NCBI RefSeq assembly: GCF_900142475.1
Contig: NZ_FRAY01000002.1
Coordinates: 372,001-436,000 of the forward strand
Length of the DNA: 64,000 nucleotides
Direction of reading: 5' to 3'
Source: Fibrobacter sp. UWH4
Lineage (GTDB): Bacteria; Fibrobacterota; Fibrobacteria; Fibrobacterales; Fibrobacteraceae
The position numbers and the translations under genes were made by a program. Below are positions 53,570-62,060 of this stretch, piece after piece (the first letter of the stretch is position 1; each line of letters opens with the position of its first letter). The notes beneath the pieces are model-generated. The model saw nothing but the letters and a program-made list of their open reading frames with translations, searched no databases and had not been told where the DNA came from.

Positions 53570-55688
53570 ATGAAATCAAACTTTAGAATGGCTGCAGTCG
53601 CAACCATTTCGGCTCTTGCCGCCACGACCATGACGCAGGCCGCAAGCATTACTGTAGACCCCTCTGCCACAAAGCAACAAATCATCGGCTTCGGCGCCTT
53701 ACCAAAGCTGGATTACCGCACTCGGCACCACAACGCAAGAAGCGCTCTACGACACCGCCTTCACCGGCCTGAACCTGTCGCTACTTCGTGTTGGCAACTG
53801 GCTGCAGGACGAATCCGAGGGTGTAAGCAAGGACGACATCAAGATCGTAACCGCAGGCAAGAAACGCCTCGGGAGCCACATGAAAATTGAAATGTCCAGC
53901 TGGTCTGCACCGGCAAGCCTCAAACCGAGCGGAGACATCAACGGCAAAAAAGACGGTGTCTTCTACTCAGGCAAGAATTCCACATTAAAAGCATCATCTT
54001 CCGATCCCTACGGCAAGTACGCCTACCGCGAATTCGCCAGCTGGTGGAAGCGTTCCTACCAGGCCTACGAAGCAGTGGGCATCGCTCCCGACTACATCAG
54101 TTTCCAGAATGAGCCGGACATGTTCGCCGAATACGAAGAGACCCTGTTCACCCCGACGGAGAACGACACCTCCGCAGGTTACGCCCAGGCACTCAACGCC
54201 ATGCGCGACACCATGAACACCCTCGCGAACCCGCCCAAAATTCTTGGCCCGGAACCCCTCGGCATCGGTTACAACAATTTCCAGAAATACGCCAAGGCAC
54301 TCACCGATTCCAAACTGGACGGCTATGCCTACCACCTATACCATGCCGGCGACGGAAACGACAATTCCCTCGCGAACTACATGAGCCCCGAAAGCTTCCG
54401 CAGTCCCATGAAGGCTATCGCCACCAGCTACGGTTCCGACGCACGCCCCATCATCATGACCGAATTCTGCTCCATGGAAGAAAACGGCAAGGAAGAATAC
54501 ATGACAGGCCTCGCACACATTATGCAGGTTGGCTTTACCGACGGCAAGCTCAACAGCTACATCGCCTGGGAACTTTTCTGGGGCGAAGGCAAGGGACAGC
54601 TTATCGGAGTCTGCACCAAGGGCTGGGGTAGCTGCACCGAGGACCAAATCAACATCAGCCCCGAATACCACGCCATGCGCCACTACTCCAAGTTCGTGAA
54701 CCCGGGCTGGCGCGTCGTAAGTTCCACTTCCGAAGGTAGCGGGCTCTATGCAGTCGCCTTCCGCAGCGCCGACTGCGACTCTATCACAGTGGTCGCCATC
54801 AACGAAAACAGTTCGAGCTTAAGCCTGAATGCCCCCAGCGTTAACGGATACAACGCCGTATACGCCGTGCAGTCCGTCGAAAACGGAAGCAAGAGCAAGG
54901 ACATTGCCACTAGCGTGAGCTACAGCCTGCCGGCAAATTCCATCACGACTTTCGTCTACACGACCAGCAACACCGCCGCTCTTTCCTGCGAAGATTCCCC
55001 GATTGTGGACCCCTACAAGCCCGCCGATGTAGGCGACACAATAGTCCTCGTCGACTACGCCACCACCAATACGGTTTCCAACTGGAGCGGCGACTTTACC
55101 GTAACTTACGGCACCAAGGCTATCGACGGTGTAAGCAGCTACGCAACGGTTCCCCTAGCTGGTTGCGAACAAGGTAGCGACGATTGCAGTTACCAGCACG
55201 CAATCTTCGAAGTTCCCGCTAATGCATCCGACGCGCTTTCGACCTGCAGCGAGCTCGTTATCACCATGCACAGCCAAGATGACACGACTACCTACGTCAA
55301 TGTGGGCGGAGCCGGTTCCGAATGGATTAGCTACGAATAAGGCAGACAGGCCGGCAGCAGTTCCTGGACTGAATCCACGGTCGACCTCACCAACGAAGCT
55401 GAAAACGGATCCTCGAAGATAACCTTCAACAGCAACGGTTCCGGCGTCTATATTTCCAAGATTATCGCAACCGGTTGCGGCGGCAGCTCCGCCATCAAGA
55501 ACATCCGCACAAACTTCGCCAGCAACATGAACGCAAACGCCAAGGTGTTCGACCTGAACGGCAACCTCGTGTGGAGTGGCCTCAAGGGCCAGGCTCTGAA
55601 CGCCGACGGCACGCTCCGCCTGAACCTCCGCCAGGGCATGTACCTCATAAAGACAAAGGATACGACGGCGAAGGCCATCAAGAAGTAG
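53570..55688 (+). pseudogene. GH30-family secreted xylanase/glucanase-type hydrolase, broken by a frameshift and an internal stop
   Basis: Start ATG 53570 after AAGGA, with a signal peptide ending near ATTMTQA. The GH30 N-terminal strand reads KQQIIGFGA in frame 2; at about 53699 the reading frame shifts, and sense resumes as YQSWITALGTTTQEALYDTA in frame 3. The catalytic regions are intact there: acid/base ISFQNEPDMF and nucleophile IIMTEFCSM. A C-terminal beta-sandwich module is then cut by an in-frame TAA (55338-55340) within WISYE/GRQAGSS, although the sequence continues coherently to TAG 55686-55688 and ends in a sorting-type tail (KVFDLNGNLVWSGLKGQA, GMYLIKTKD). Two independent lesions indicate gene decay unless they are assembly errors. 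The family acts on xylan or beta-glucans. Confidence 0.82.
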
Positions 55689-55716
55689 CGCATTCGCTTC
55701 ACCTACGCAACTTGCA

Positions 55717-55746
55717 AAAAGGCACCGGAAATATCCGGCGCCTTTT
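55717..55746. terminator. Bidirectional terminator between the GH30 pseudogene and the next gene
   Basis: AAAAGGC/GCCTTTT outer stem and CCGGA/TCCGG inner stem, followed by T-rich sequence on both strands, placed between convergent genes. Confidence 0.85.
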
Positions 55747-55767
55747 CATTTGAAATTTAAAAAGTAA

Positions 55768-56778
55768 TTACTTAAGCAGAATCTTCTGTGCAAGATTCAC
55801 GGAGCCTGCAATGCGCACCATGTACACGCCCGCATCGAGGCGGGAAAGGTCCATGGCAGACGCGGCAGAACCTTTCAGCATAACTTGTCCCTGGAGGTTC
55901 GTGATTTCCACGCGGGAATCACCACGGATACCACTGAAGGAAAGCGTACGGTCCGTAAGGATTGCCTTGGCGGAATTTGCCCTAGCAACACTGGAGAACC
56001 CCGCAGAGATCACTGAACATTCGTCCTTCCAACCGAGCTCCTTCAGGATGAAGGTTCCCGAGACATCTTCGGCACGACTATTTTTCAGGCGAATCTTCAA
56101 GCCGACGGACTTTTCCGTAGCGACAGAAATCGGTTTCTTGTTTTCATCCCAGCCGTCCTGCTTGAAGTCGGACCAGGCAAAATCAAGGGTAGTCGGTCCC
56201 GGGGTCGTAGGGAGTTCTGCATACCAGGAGTCATAACCATTGGTCTCTTCGTCCCAGGAAAGTTCCATCTGGAGCGGTATCACGGAACCAACGGCAGTGC
56301 CGGAACCGATCCACTGGTAACTAATACAATAACCGGGATTGCTGGAAATGTCCATCGCAGATTTGTCTTTTAACCAGTCAAAACCAAGACCGGCAATTGC
56401 CGGAGCAGCAGCGGTTCCGCCCGCAGCGGACATAGTTACGACAAGACCGCCATCCTTAACAAGGTTTCCGTTGGGGATGATGTCGCCATCTTCATCGGCC
56501 ATAATCAACTTGTAGGTACCGTCATCGTTTTTCGTAATGGGTTCAAACGACACCTTCTGACCATTTTCGGTATCGCCGGCATAGGCGTACCACCAGCCTC
56601 CTATATTCGGATCTACACACGCTGTCGAACCGTCTTCATTTTCCCAAGCACACGGGAGTGTTTGGGGAATTTGAACTTGGTAAGCGTCGACATACATATT
56701 CCAGAGACTGCCCGCAGCCATGGCGAAACCCGCTGCAGAAAGCACAACGGCGGGAAGAATAAATTTTGTCTGTTTCAT
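55768..56778 (-). CDS. Secreted protein with sorting-type C-terminus, possible carbohydrate-binding function
   Basis: ATG 56778 is preferred (GGAG immediately upstream); the GTG two codons earlier belongs to the RBS region. Signal peptide MKQTKFILPAVVLSAAGFAMA. The mature chain has beta-rich segments with aromatic and acidic residues (WENEDGSTACVDPNIGGWWY, LQMELSWDEETNGYDSWYAE, TTLDFAWSDFKQDGWDENKK, SVGLKIRLKNS) resembling the binding-type regions of Fibrobacter cellulases. The C-terminus (VEITNLQGQVMLKG ... GVYMVRIAGS ... AQKILLK) is a sorting-type domain. No catalytic motif was seen, so a substrate-binding or fibre-adhesion role is inferred from composition and context beside the GH30 pseudogene. 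Confidence 0.68.
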   Translation of the reverse strand: MKQTKFILPAVVLSAAGFAMAAGSLWNMYVDAYQVQIPQTLPCAWENEDGSTACVDPNIGGWWYAYAGDTENGQKVSFEPITKNDDGTYKLIMADEDGDIIPNGNLVKDGGLVVTMSAAGGTAAAPAIAGLGFDWLKDKSAMDISSNPGYCISYQWIGSGTAVGSVIPLQMELSWDEETNGYDSWYAELPTTPGPTTLDFAWSDFKQDGWDENKKPISVATEKSVGLKIRLKNSRAEDVSGTFILKELGWKDECSVISAGFSSVARANSAKAILTDRTLSFSGIRGDSRVEITNLQGQVMLKGSAASAMDLSRLDAGVYMVRIAGSVNLAQKILLK

Positions 56779-56878
56779 AATCACTCCTTTACCTCAAGGG
56801 CAACAATCCAAATATACATTATTTTATACATAAAACAACAAGAAATCTTTTTTTGAAAAAAAATCACACACAAAAAAA

Positions 56879-56898
56879 CCTCTGCATCATAGCAGAGG
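56879..56898 (-). terminator. Terminator of the 56936 gene
   Basis: CCTCTGC/GCAGAGG 7-bp stem with 6-nt loop; on the minus strand it is followed by TTTTTTTGTGTG. Confidence 0.85.
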
Positions 56899-56935
56899 CT
56901 TTTCGCATCATTTCCTTATTCAGGAAACCAGAGAA

Positions 56936-57574
56936 TTACCCTTCTTCAAGAGCTTCCTTGTATTCGTCGACCGTCGCGATGTATTCATCGATCATGTCGT
57001 CCTTGGAATCAAGGTAGGCAAGGATCTGTTCCAGATGTTCCTTCTTGAACACGGCCTTGAGCTGACGGCTGGCATGTCCGCGGTAGCCCCATTCCTTGAG
57101 GATTTCATCGGTCACCACAAAGGCATCGTTCATGGACACAAAACGCATCGGACCATAGACAGCCCAGTTGTGTTCCATCTGCATGCATTCCGGTTCTTCA
57201 AGTTCCGGGTTCGCCATGTAGCGCTGGATGTGACGGGTACGCACGTCCTTGATCTTGTCGATGCGCATATAACCCATAATCAAGTACTTGTTGCGGAGTT
57301 CGGAATCGCTCAGGCCTTCGTAACGGGTGCCGAACAGAATGTAACGGCTCTTAGCCTTGAGGATTGCATTGATCGCCTTCACGTTATAGCAGCTCATCAG
57401 GCCATAGGTGCTGGTTTCGTAGTTGGGTTCGTAAAGAAAACCCTTGCCGTTTTCGTTGAGCTGGTCGCGGACCGGCATTTCGGACTGGTGGCTGGTTTCG
57501 ACGTAGAGCAGGCTACCGGCAGCGTTGCCGCGATAATCCTGCCAACCTTCGAGATTGATCTGTGTTTTAGGCAT
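56936..57574 (-). CDS. Conserved-looking protein of unknown function
   Basis: 212 residues, no signal peptide or membrane span. Composition is that of an ordinary globular protein: an N-terminal beta-strand segment (AAGSLLYVETSHQSEMPVRD), a central part RYILFGTRYEGLSDSELRNK and YLIMGYMRIDKIKDVRTRHI, and a C-terminal helical region with EWGYRGHASRQLKAVFKKEH. The central pattern is reminiscent of small nucleic-acid-modification or PUA-like folds, but no family was recognised. Preceded on its own strand by a stable hairpin (57634 to 57605) in the putative leader and followed by a terminator. Confidence 0.7.
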   Translation of the reverse strand: MPKTQINLEGWQDYRGNAAGSLLYVETSHQSEMPVRDQLNENGKGFLYEPNYETSTYGLMSCYNVKAINAILKAKSRYILFGTRYEGLSDSELRNKYLIMGYMRIDKIKDVRTRHIQRYMANPELEEPECMQMEHNWAVYGPMRFVSMNDAFVVTDEILKEWGYRGHASRQLKAVFKKEHLEQILAYLDSKDDMIDEYIATVDEYKEALEEG

Positions 57575-57604
57575 TTGTCATCCACTCTAGTTAGGTTAAA
57601 CTTT

Positions 57605-57639
57605 GGGAACCCCGAATTTTGGTCCGGGGTCCCCTTTTT
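57605..57639. terminator. Stable hairpin in front of the 56936 gene
   Basis: GGGAACCCCG/CGGGGTCCCC long stem with a 10-nt loop. The T-run (CTTTTTA) is on the plus strand, yet no plus-strand gene ends here; on the minus strand it lies in the leader of the 56936 gene. Confidence 0.5.
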
Positions 57640-57655
57640 ATATAAATCTTACAAG

Positions 57656-57676
57656 CGGACTACTTGTGGTAGTCCG
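57656..57676 (-). terminator. Hairpin downstream of murI
   Basis: CGGACTAC/GTAGTCCG perfect 8-bp stem with a 5-nt loop, 37 nt after the murI stop codon on the minus strand; T-run weak. Confidence 0.5.
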
Positions 57677-57712
57677 TTGCTTATTCCAATACGCAAGATA
57701 CAAAAAAATAAG

Positions 57713-58522
57713 CTAGAAGGTAATCGATTCCGCCGAAAAACCCGTCATTCCAAAGAGCGAGGCCCCTTTTTCGAAGAATTTCGCGGTATCGGTGGTCAAA
57801 AATCGGGTTTTTCCATTTTTTGTAAGACGATTTTCCATTTCTGGATGCCGTCTCAGGTAGTCCACCGTCTTTTCAGCCACGATATCCCCCTGGAAAACCA
57901 GACGGACCTTCTCGGGCAAAGCAGCACGGATCGCCCCTTCCAGGAGCGGGTAATGCGTACAAGCCAACAGGAGCGTATCGATTTCGGGATCCTCGGCAAG
58001 CAGGGCATCAATATCCTTCTTCACAAAGAACTTCGCCCCCTCGGACTCCCTTTCACCGTATTCGACCAGCGGCACCCACATGGGGCAGGCATGCTGCGTC
58101 ACCTTGAGGCCAGGGTAGAAATGCTTGATTTCAATCAGGTAACTGCCCGAAGAAACTGTTCCCGCCGTTCCGAAAATGCCGATGTGCCCCGACCGGCTGA
58201 ACTTGCCGATTTCTTCGGCGGTGGGTCGCACAATGCCAAGCACGCGCTTATCGGGGAATTCGTAAGGGAGAACATCCTGCTGGATGCTCCGGAGCGCCTT
58301 GGCAGACGCCGTGTTGCAGGCGAGAATCACCAGCGGGCATCCGCGGCTGAACAGCTCGCGCACCGCCTGCAGCGTATAACGGAAAATCGTCTCGAAACTG
58401 CGGGAGCCATAAGGGGCGCGGGCATTGTCGCCCAGGTAAAGGTAATCGTACTGCGGAAGCGCCTTCTGCAAATTCCGGAGAATCGTGAGGCCCCCAAAAC
58501 CCGAATCGAACACGCCGATCAC
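57713..58522 (-). CDS. murI: Glutamate racemase
   Basis: 269 residues. N-terminal GVFDSGFGGLTILR and LGDNARAPYGSRS match the family. The two catalytic cysteines are Cys69 in LACNTAS and Cys188 in LLACTHYPLL. It makes D-glutamate for peptidoglycan. The start codon is GTG, which overlaps the TGA stop of the upstream helicase-acyltransferase gene (GTGA), so translation is coupled. Last gene of the envelope run that begins at 63973. Confidence 0.95.
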   Translation of the reverse strand: MIGVFDSGFGGLTILRNLQKALPQYDYLYLGDNARAPYGSRSFETIFRYTLQAVRELFSRGCPLVILACNTASAKALRSIQQDVLPYEFPDKRVLGIVRPTAEEIGKFSRSGHIGIFGTAGTVSSGSYLIEIKHFYPGLKVTQHACPMWVPLVEYGERESEGAKFFVKKDIDALLAEDPEIDTLLLACTHYPLLEGAIRAALPEKVRLVFQGDIVAEKTVDYLRRHPEMENRLTKNGKTRFLTTDTAKFFEKGASLFGMTGFSAESITF

Positions 58523-60939
58523 AGGGCGTCCTCCATCATCTTGTGGACCATGGGGAGCATGTGAACCTTGGGGTCGAACTTCTCGTTTTCCTTACGGCAT
58601 TCCAGGACATCGACCGGAGCAAGAATCTTCACGTTCACCTTGCGGCGGCCCCAATCCTTGCGGCGTTCCCACACGGGGCCGGAGCCTTTGATCACGAGCG
58701 GCAACAGGATTGCATCGTTTTCACAAGCGAAACGGAACACGCCACTCTTGAAGGTGCCGAGCGCACCGGTCTTGCTGCGAGTCCCTTCCGGAAAAATAAA
58801 CACGCGTACCGCATTTCCCCTTTCGGCAATCGCCTCGCGCACCGCCTTGGCGGCACCACCCTTTTCACGGTTCACCAAAATGCAACCAATCTTATGCATC
58901 CAGAAATGCAGAAACGGAATACGACCGAGAGACTTTTTCGCGACAAAGCCCACCGTCTTCTGAATGGCCAGGAACACGATCGGGATATCGGCAAAGGAAT
59001 TATGGTTCCCTACAATAAACACGGGACGGGTCCAATCCACCTTACCGAGCTGCGCCTGGTCTTCGATCGTCAAGTCCACCCGCAGCCGCCTCATGCAGAA
59101 TCTCGAGAAGTCCTGAATCTTATGGTCCAGCCACGCCCCGAAATTCTTGCCATAATAAGGCTTGGTAAACGGCAGAGTCAGTATATACATCAGCATATAC
59201 CCAAGCACCGTCGCGGCAACATAAATTTTAAACAAAATAACAGGCATCTTGAATTTTGAATCCCGATCCCGGGCTTTTTCCGATACGACAGGCCACCCTT
59301 TTGCAGGGAAGGCTGGGGAAGTCATACCGCGAGGCAAAAAACGCGACCGTCTGAATCGACGAAGTTTGCCTTTCCAGAATCTACATTTGCAATATAACAA
59401 AAATAGGCAAGCCTCGGCACGGGTCACCCCCACATAATAAAGCCTCCGTTCCTCATCGAGTTGTTTCTTTCGAGCCTTACGGTCACCGGTACATTCGCCG
59501 GGAGTCAGTTTTTCGCAGAGTCCCGCATAATACACCACCGCATACTGAAGCCCCTTGGACGCATGCACCGTCTCGATGTGCACCCCGTCTTCAACAGTCA
59601 CTTCGGGCGCAGTCTCCCCATTTTCCGTCTCGCCCGCATCCGCCACGACATCACCTGCAATAGGAATCCCGTAGTCGCGGAGGGCCTGTTCGTAATAAAG
59701 CCGCTGCCGGTTGTAGCGCACAAGGATTGCAAAATTTTTCCACAGCAGGTCATAACCCAGCCGGAGTTCCCTGATCGATTCCACAATCTTCTGGATTTCC
59801 TCGACAGGATTGTCGGACACCCAGACTTCGGGCTTACGGTTCTCCTTGTAAAGCGGATTACCACCGGAACCATTCAAGTTGCCAGCCCGGAGCATCTTGC
59901 GCAAGTGAATCGGCTTGTTCTTGAAGATGTCATTCGCCAGGTACAGCACATTCGGAACCGAACGGTAATTCCATTCCAAGCGAATCTGAGTCGATTCCTT
60001 GAAGTCCTCGCAGAAGCGCTCGATGTTTCCGATGTCGGCACCGCGAAAGCCGTAAATGGCCTGGTCGTCATCGCCTACGACAAACAGCTGCTTGCGGTCG
60101 CCGAGCAAGCCTTTCACCAAACGATACTGCGAAGGGTTGATATCCTGGTACTCATCCACCAGGATTTCTTGCCACTGTTTGCGAAAATAATTCCGAGCCG
60201 CCTCGTTGGTTTCGAGCAACTGAATCGCCGAATAAATCAGGTCTTCAAAAACGACTTGCCCCGATTCGAGTACCGCGTCGCGAAGCGGTTGCAATTTCGC
60301 CGATACCGCCTCACCGTAGCTGTCCGAAAACAGGTTTTCCCGCAACACCTTGACTTTCAACTTGAGTTTCGAAAGCGCCTGCGAAAAATCCCGCTCCGAA
60401 AATTCCGTCGGTACGGGCATTTTCTTGAAGCCAATGAGCTCGTACGCATAAGGTCCCTGTGGTTCGGCGGGTTCACACTTCGCAGGCTCGCTAACCTGAT
60501 TAAGGTTCCCAAGCTTGCTGCTTGCGGTGAGTTTTGTTGAACCGAGGGGCCGAAGGGTTCGTTCACTTCGGCCCCGCTCAGTGAACTTGTCACTAGGTTC
60601 CTGAGCTTGCCGAAGGGCCGGCCGAAGGAGTGGCACCCTGCATTTCAACATGTACAGTGCAAGCGAATGGAACGTACACAGCCGCACGCCCGCGTCCGGG
60701 AACAATTTTTGCACGCGATCCCGCATCTCGGCGGCGGCCTTTGCGGTGAAGGTCAACGCCAAGATTTTTTCAGGTTCTACACCGCAAAGAATCCTGTACT
60801 GGATTCGCTTGGTCAAGACAGACGTCTTGCCCGAGCCGGCCCCCGCCAGAATCAATAGTTGCGCACCTTTCTCATGGTCGTGCAGCACCGCCGCACGCTG
60901 GTCAGAATTCAATCCCTTGAGGATCTCTTCGGCGTCCAT
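58519..60939 (-). CDS. UvrD/Rep-type helicase fused to a PlsC-type acyltransferase
   Basis: One uninterrupted 806-residue frame. Residues 1 to about 540 form a superfamily 1A helicase: Walker A GAGSGKT (33-39), LTFTAKAAAEMR, DEYQD (262-266), VGDDDQAIYGFRGAD, ETVHASKGLQY and RRLYYVGVTRAEA. Residues about 565-806 form a 1-acyl-sn-glycerol-3-phosphate acyltransferase: membrane helix near ATVLGYMLMYILTLPF, HX4D motif GNHNSFADIP and FPEGTRSKTG. An internal ATG at 59247 could start a separate acyltransferase, but it lacks a ribosome-binding site. About 57 residues (roughly 106-163, LRQAQEPSDKF ... AEPQGPYA) between helicase motifs derive from dispersed repeat DNA. RBS GAGG precedes the ATG; murI overlaps the stop codon. 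Stop-codon loss between two genes is the likely origin. Confidence 0.85.
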   Translation of the reverse strand: MDAEEILKGLNSDQRAAVLHDHEKGAQLLILAGAGSGKTSVLTKRIQYRILCGVEPEKILALTFTAKAAAEMRDRVQKLFPDAGVRLCTFHSLALYMLKCRVPLLRPALRQAQEPSDKFTERGRSERTLRPLGSTKLTASSKLGNLNQVSEPAKCEPAEPQGPYAYELIGFKKMPVPTEFSERDFSQALSKLKLKVKVLRENLFSDSYGEAVSAKLQPLRDAVLESGQVVFEDLIYSAIQLLETNEAARNYFRKQWQEILVDEYQDINPSQYRLVKGLLGDRKQLFVVGDDDQAIYGFRGADIGNIERFCEDFKESTQIRLEWNYRSVPNVLYLANDIFKNKPIHLRKMLRAGNLNGSGGNPLYKENRKPEVWVSDNPVEEIQKIVESIRELRLGYDLLWKNFAILVRYNRQRLYYEQALRDYGIPIAGDVVADAGETENGETAPEVTVEDGVHIETVHASKGLQYAVVYYAGLCEKLTPGECTGDRKARKKQLDEERRLYYVGVTRAEACLFLLYCKCRFWKGKLRRFRRSRFLPRGMTSPAFPAKGWPVVSEKARDRDSKFKMPVILFKIYVAATVLGYMLMYILTLPFTKPYYGKNFGAWLDHKIQDFSRFCMRRLRVDLTIEDQAQLGKVDWTRPVFIVGNHNSFADIPIVFLAIQKTVGFVAKKSLGRIPFLHFWMHKIGCILVNREKGGAAKAVREAIAERGNAVRVFIFPEGTRSKTGALGTFKSGVFRFACENDAILLPLVIKGSGPVWERRKDWGRRKVNVKILAPVDVLECRKENEKFDPKVHMLPMVHKMMEDAL
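60450..60625. repeat. Repeat-rich insertion inside the helicase coding region
   Basis: A block of nested inverted repeats: GGTTCCTGAGCTTGCCGAAG (60597-60616), CCGAAGGGTTCG and CACTTCGGCCCCGCTCAGTG, and GGTTCGGCGGGTTC...GGCTCGC. It is translated without stops and lies between the helicase motifs TFHSLALYMLKC and FKKMPVPTEF. The 60597-60616 unit belongs to the same family as 37915-37936. Confidence 0.6.
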
Positions 60940-61037
60940 AACGCCTCGTATGGAATGGGGCGAAGTACATGTACAGCGCCACCGCTATCTAATAACCGTC
61001 GCACGCCCAGGGATTCTCCAAGGCCTGCGCCGTCGAA

Positions 61038-62060
61038 TTATTTCGGCTCGTCGTTCACCTTCGCCGGCGTATTTGCAACAGGGCTTCCGCCGAGCAAAAA
61101 GACAAATGCACCGAACAAACTCAGTACCAGGCTCACAAAGTAAGCGAGCAACTGAATCACCACCGATTCAAGCCCCGGCACTCCGGCACGTGCAAACAGC
61201 GACTGCGCCAAAAGTTCACGCGGGCCAAAACCGCCAATCGATATCGGGAGCGCACTCACGATCGCCACCAGCGGGATGTAGTAAAAGTACCACGAAATCG
61301 AGAGGTCCACGCCGACCGCGATTCCGCAAAAATAGTGAACGAAAATGCGCAACGACTGCGTCACCGCCGAAAGGCCGCTAATAAGCATCCAGAGTTTTGC
61401 CGAACGGAACTGCTGGAACCGTTCGAACATGTGAATCAGCCGTTCGTTAATCTTTTTCGGAAAAACTTTCGCGAGCACCTTGCACAACAAGCGCCCGAGC
61501 CTGCGGCTGCAAAGGGCGGCAAACAAAGCACAGAATCCAATAAAAATCCACACCGAAGGCCACATGAACGATCGTTGCGCTTCGTCGTGCATAAAGAACA
61601 TCAGGCCCATCGCAAGTGCAAACAACGTAATAAAGAAAAGGCCGAACAGGCGATCAAAGAAAGTCGCCGTAAGTCCTGCGCCCACGGTATCCTGACCTCC
61701 CTGCATGCGGATGTCATAAACCTTCTTGGCGTCGCCACCCACATTGCCCGGCATAAAGTTATTGAAGAAAAGTCCTACGTAATAAAGCTTGAGCAAATGC
61801 CCGTAGCCCATTTTCACGTTCTGCTTTTCGAGCAACAGTTTCCACTGCAGGCACGCCGTAAAGTTCGAAAGTCCAAGGCACAACAAGGCAACAAAAAGCG
61901 GCCACACGCTATGCGCGCTAAAGAGCCTATACAAATCGTCGACGCTCCAGTCCGGCGCCTTCACGATATTTCGGGACACAAAATAAGCCGGAACCGCAGT
62001 CACCACCAGTTTCAAGCAAAAAATCAGCACCGATTTCAGTCGGCCATTCACCTTACTCAT
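61038..62060 (-). CDS. LPG-synthase-like flippase family membrane protein
   Basis: 340 residues with about eight membrane segments. Family (lysylphosphatidylglycerol synthase TM region/UPF0104) hallmarks: the N-terminal VVTAVPAYFVSRNIVK, the middle YYVGLFFNNFMPGNVGGDAKKVYDIR, and the C-terminal ALPISIGGFGPRELLAQSLF. It lacks the aminoacyl-transferase domain, so it is probably a lipid or lipid-linked glycan flippase. It starts by ATGA overlap with the GT4 gene, which suggests joint work on an envelope glycolipid. Confidence 0.88.
   Translation of the reverse strand: MSKVNGRLKSVLIFCLKLVVTAVPAYFVSRNIVKAPDWSVDDLYRLFSAHSVWPLFVALLCLGLSNFTACLQWKLLLEKQNVKMGYGHLLKLYYVGLFFNNFMPGNVGGDAKKVYDIRMQGGQDTVGAGLTATFFDRLFGLFFITLFALAMGLMFFMHDEAQRSFMWPSVWIFIGFCALFAALCSRRLGRLLCKVLAKVFPKKINERLIHMFERFQQFRSAKLWMLISGLSAVTQSLRIFVHYFCGIAVGVDLSISWYFYYIPLVAIVSALPISIGGFGPRELLAQSLFARAGVPGLESVVIQLLAYFVSLVLSLFGAFVFLLGGSPVANTPAKVNDEPK

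Noticed and set aside
53690-53710. Programmed ribosomal frameshift in the GH30 gene
   Set aside because: There is no slippery heptamer or following pseudoknot, residues appear to be missing at the junction, and a second lesion (TAA at 55338) exists downstream.
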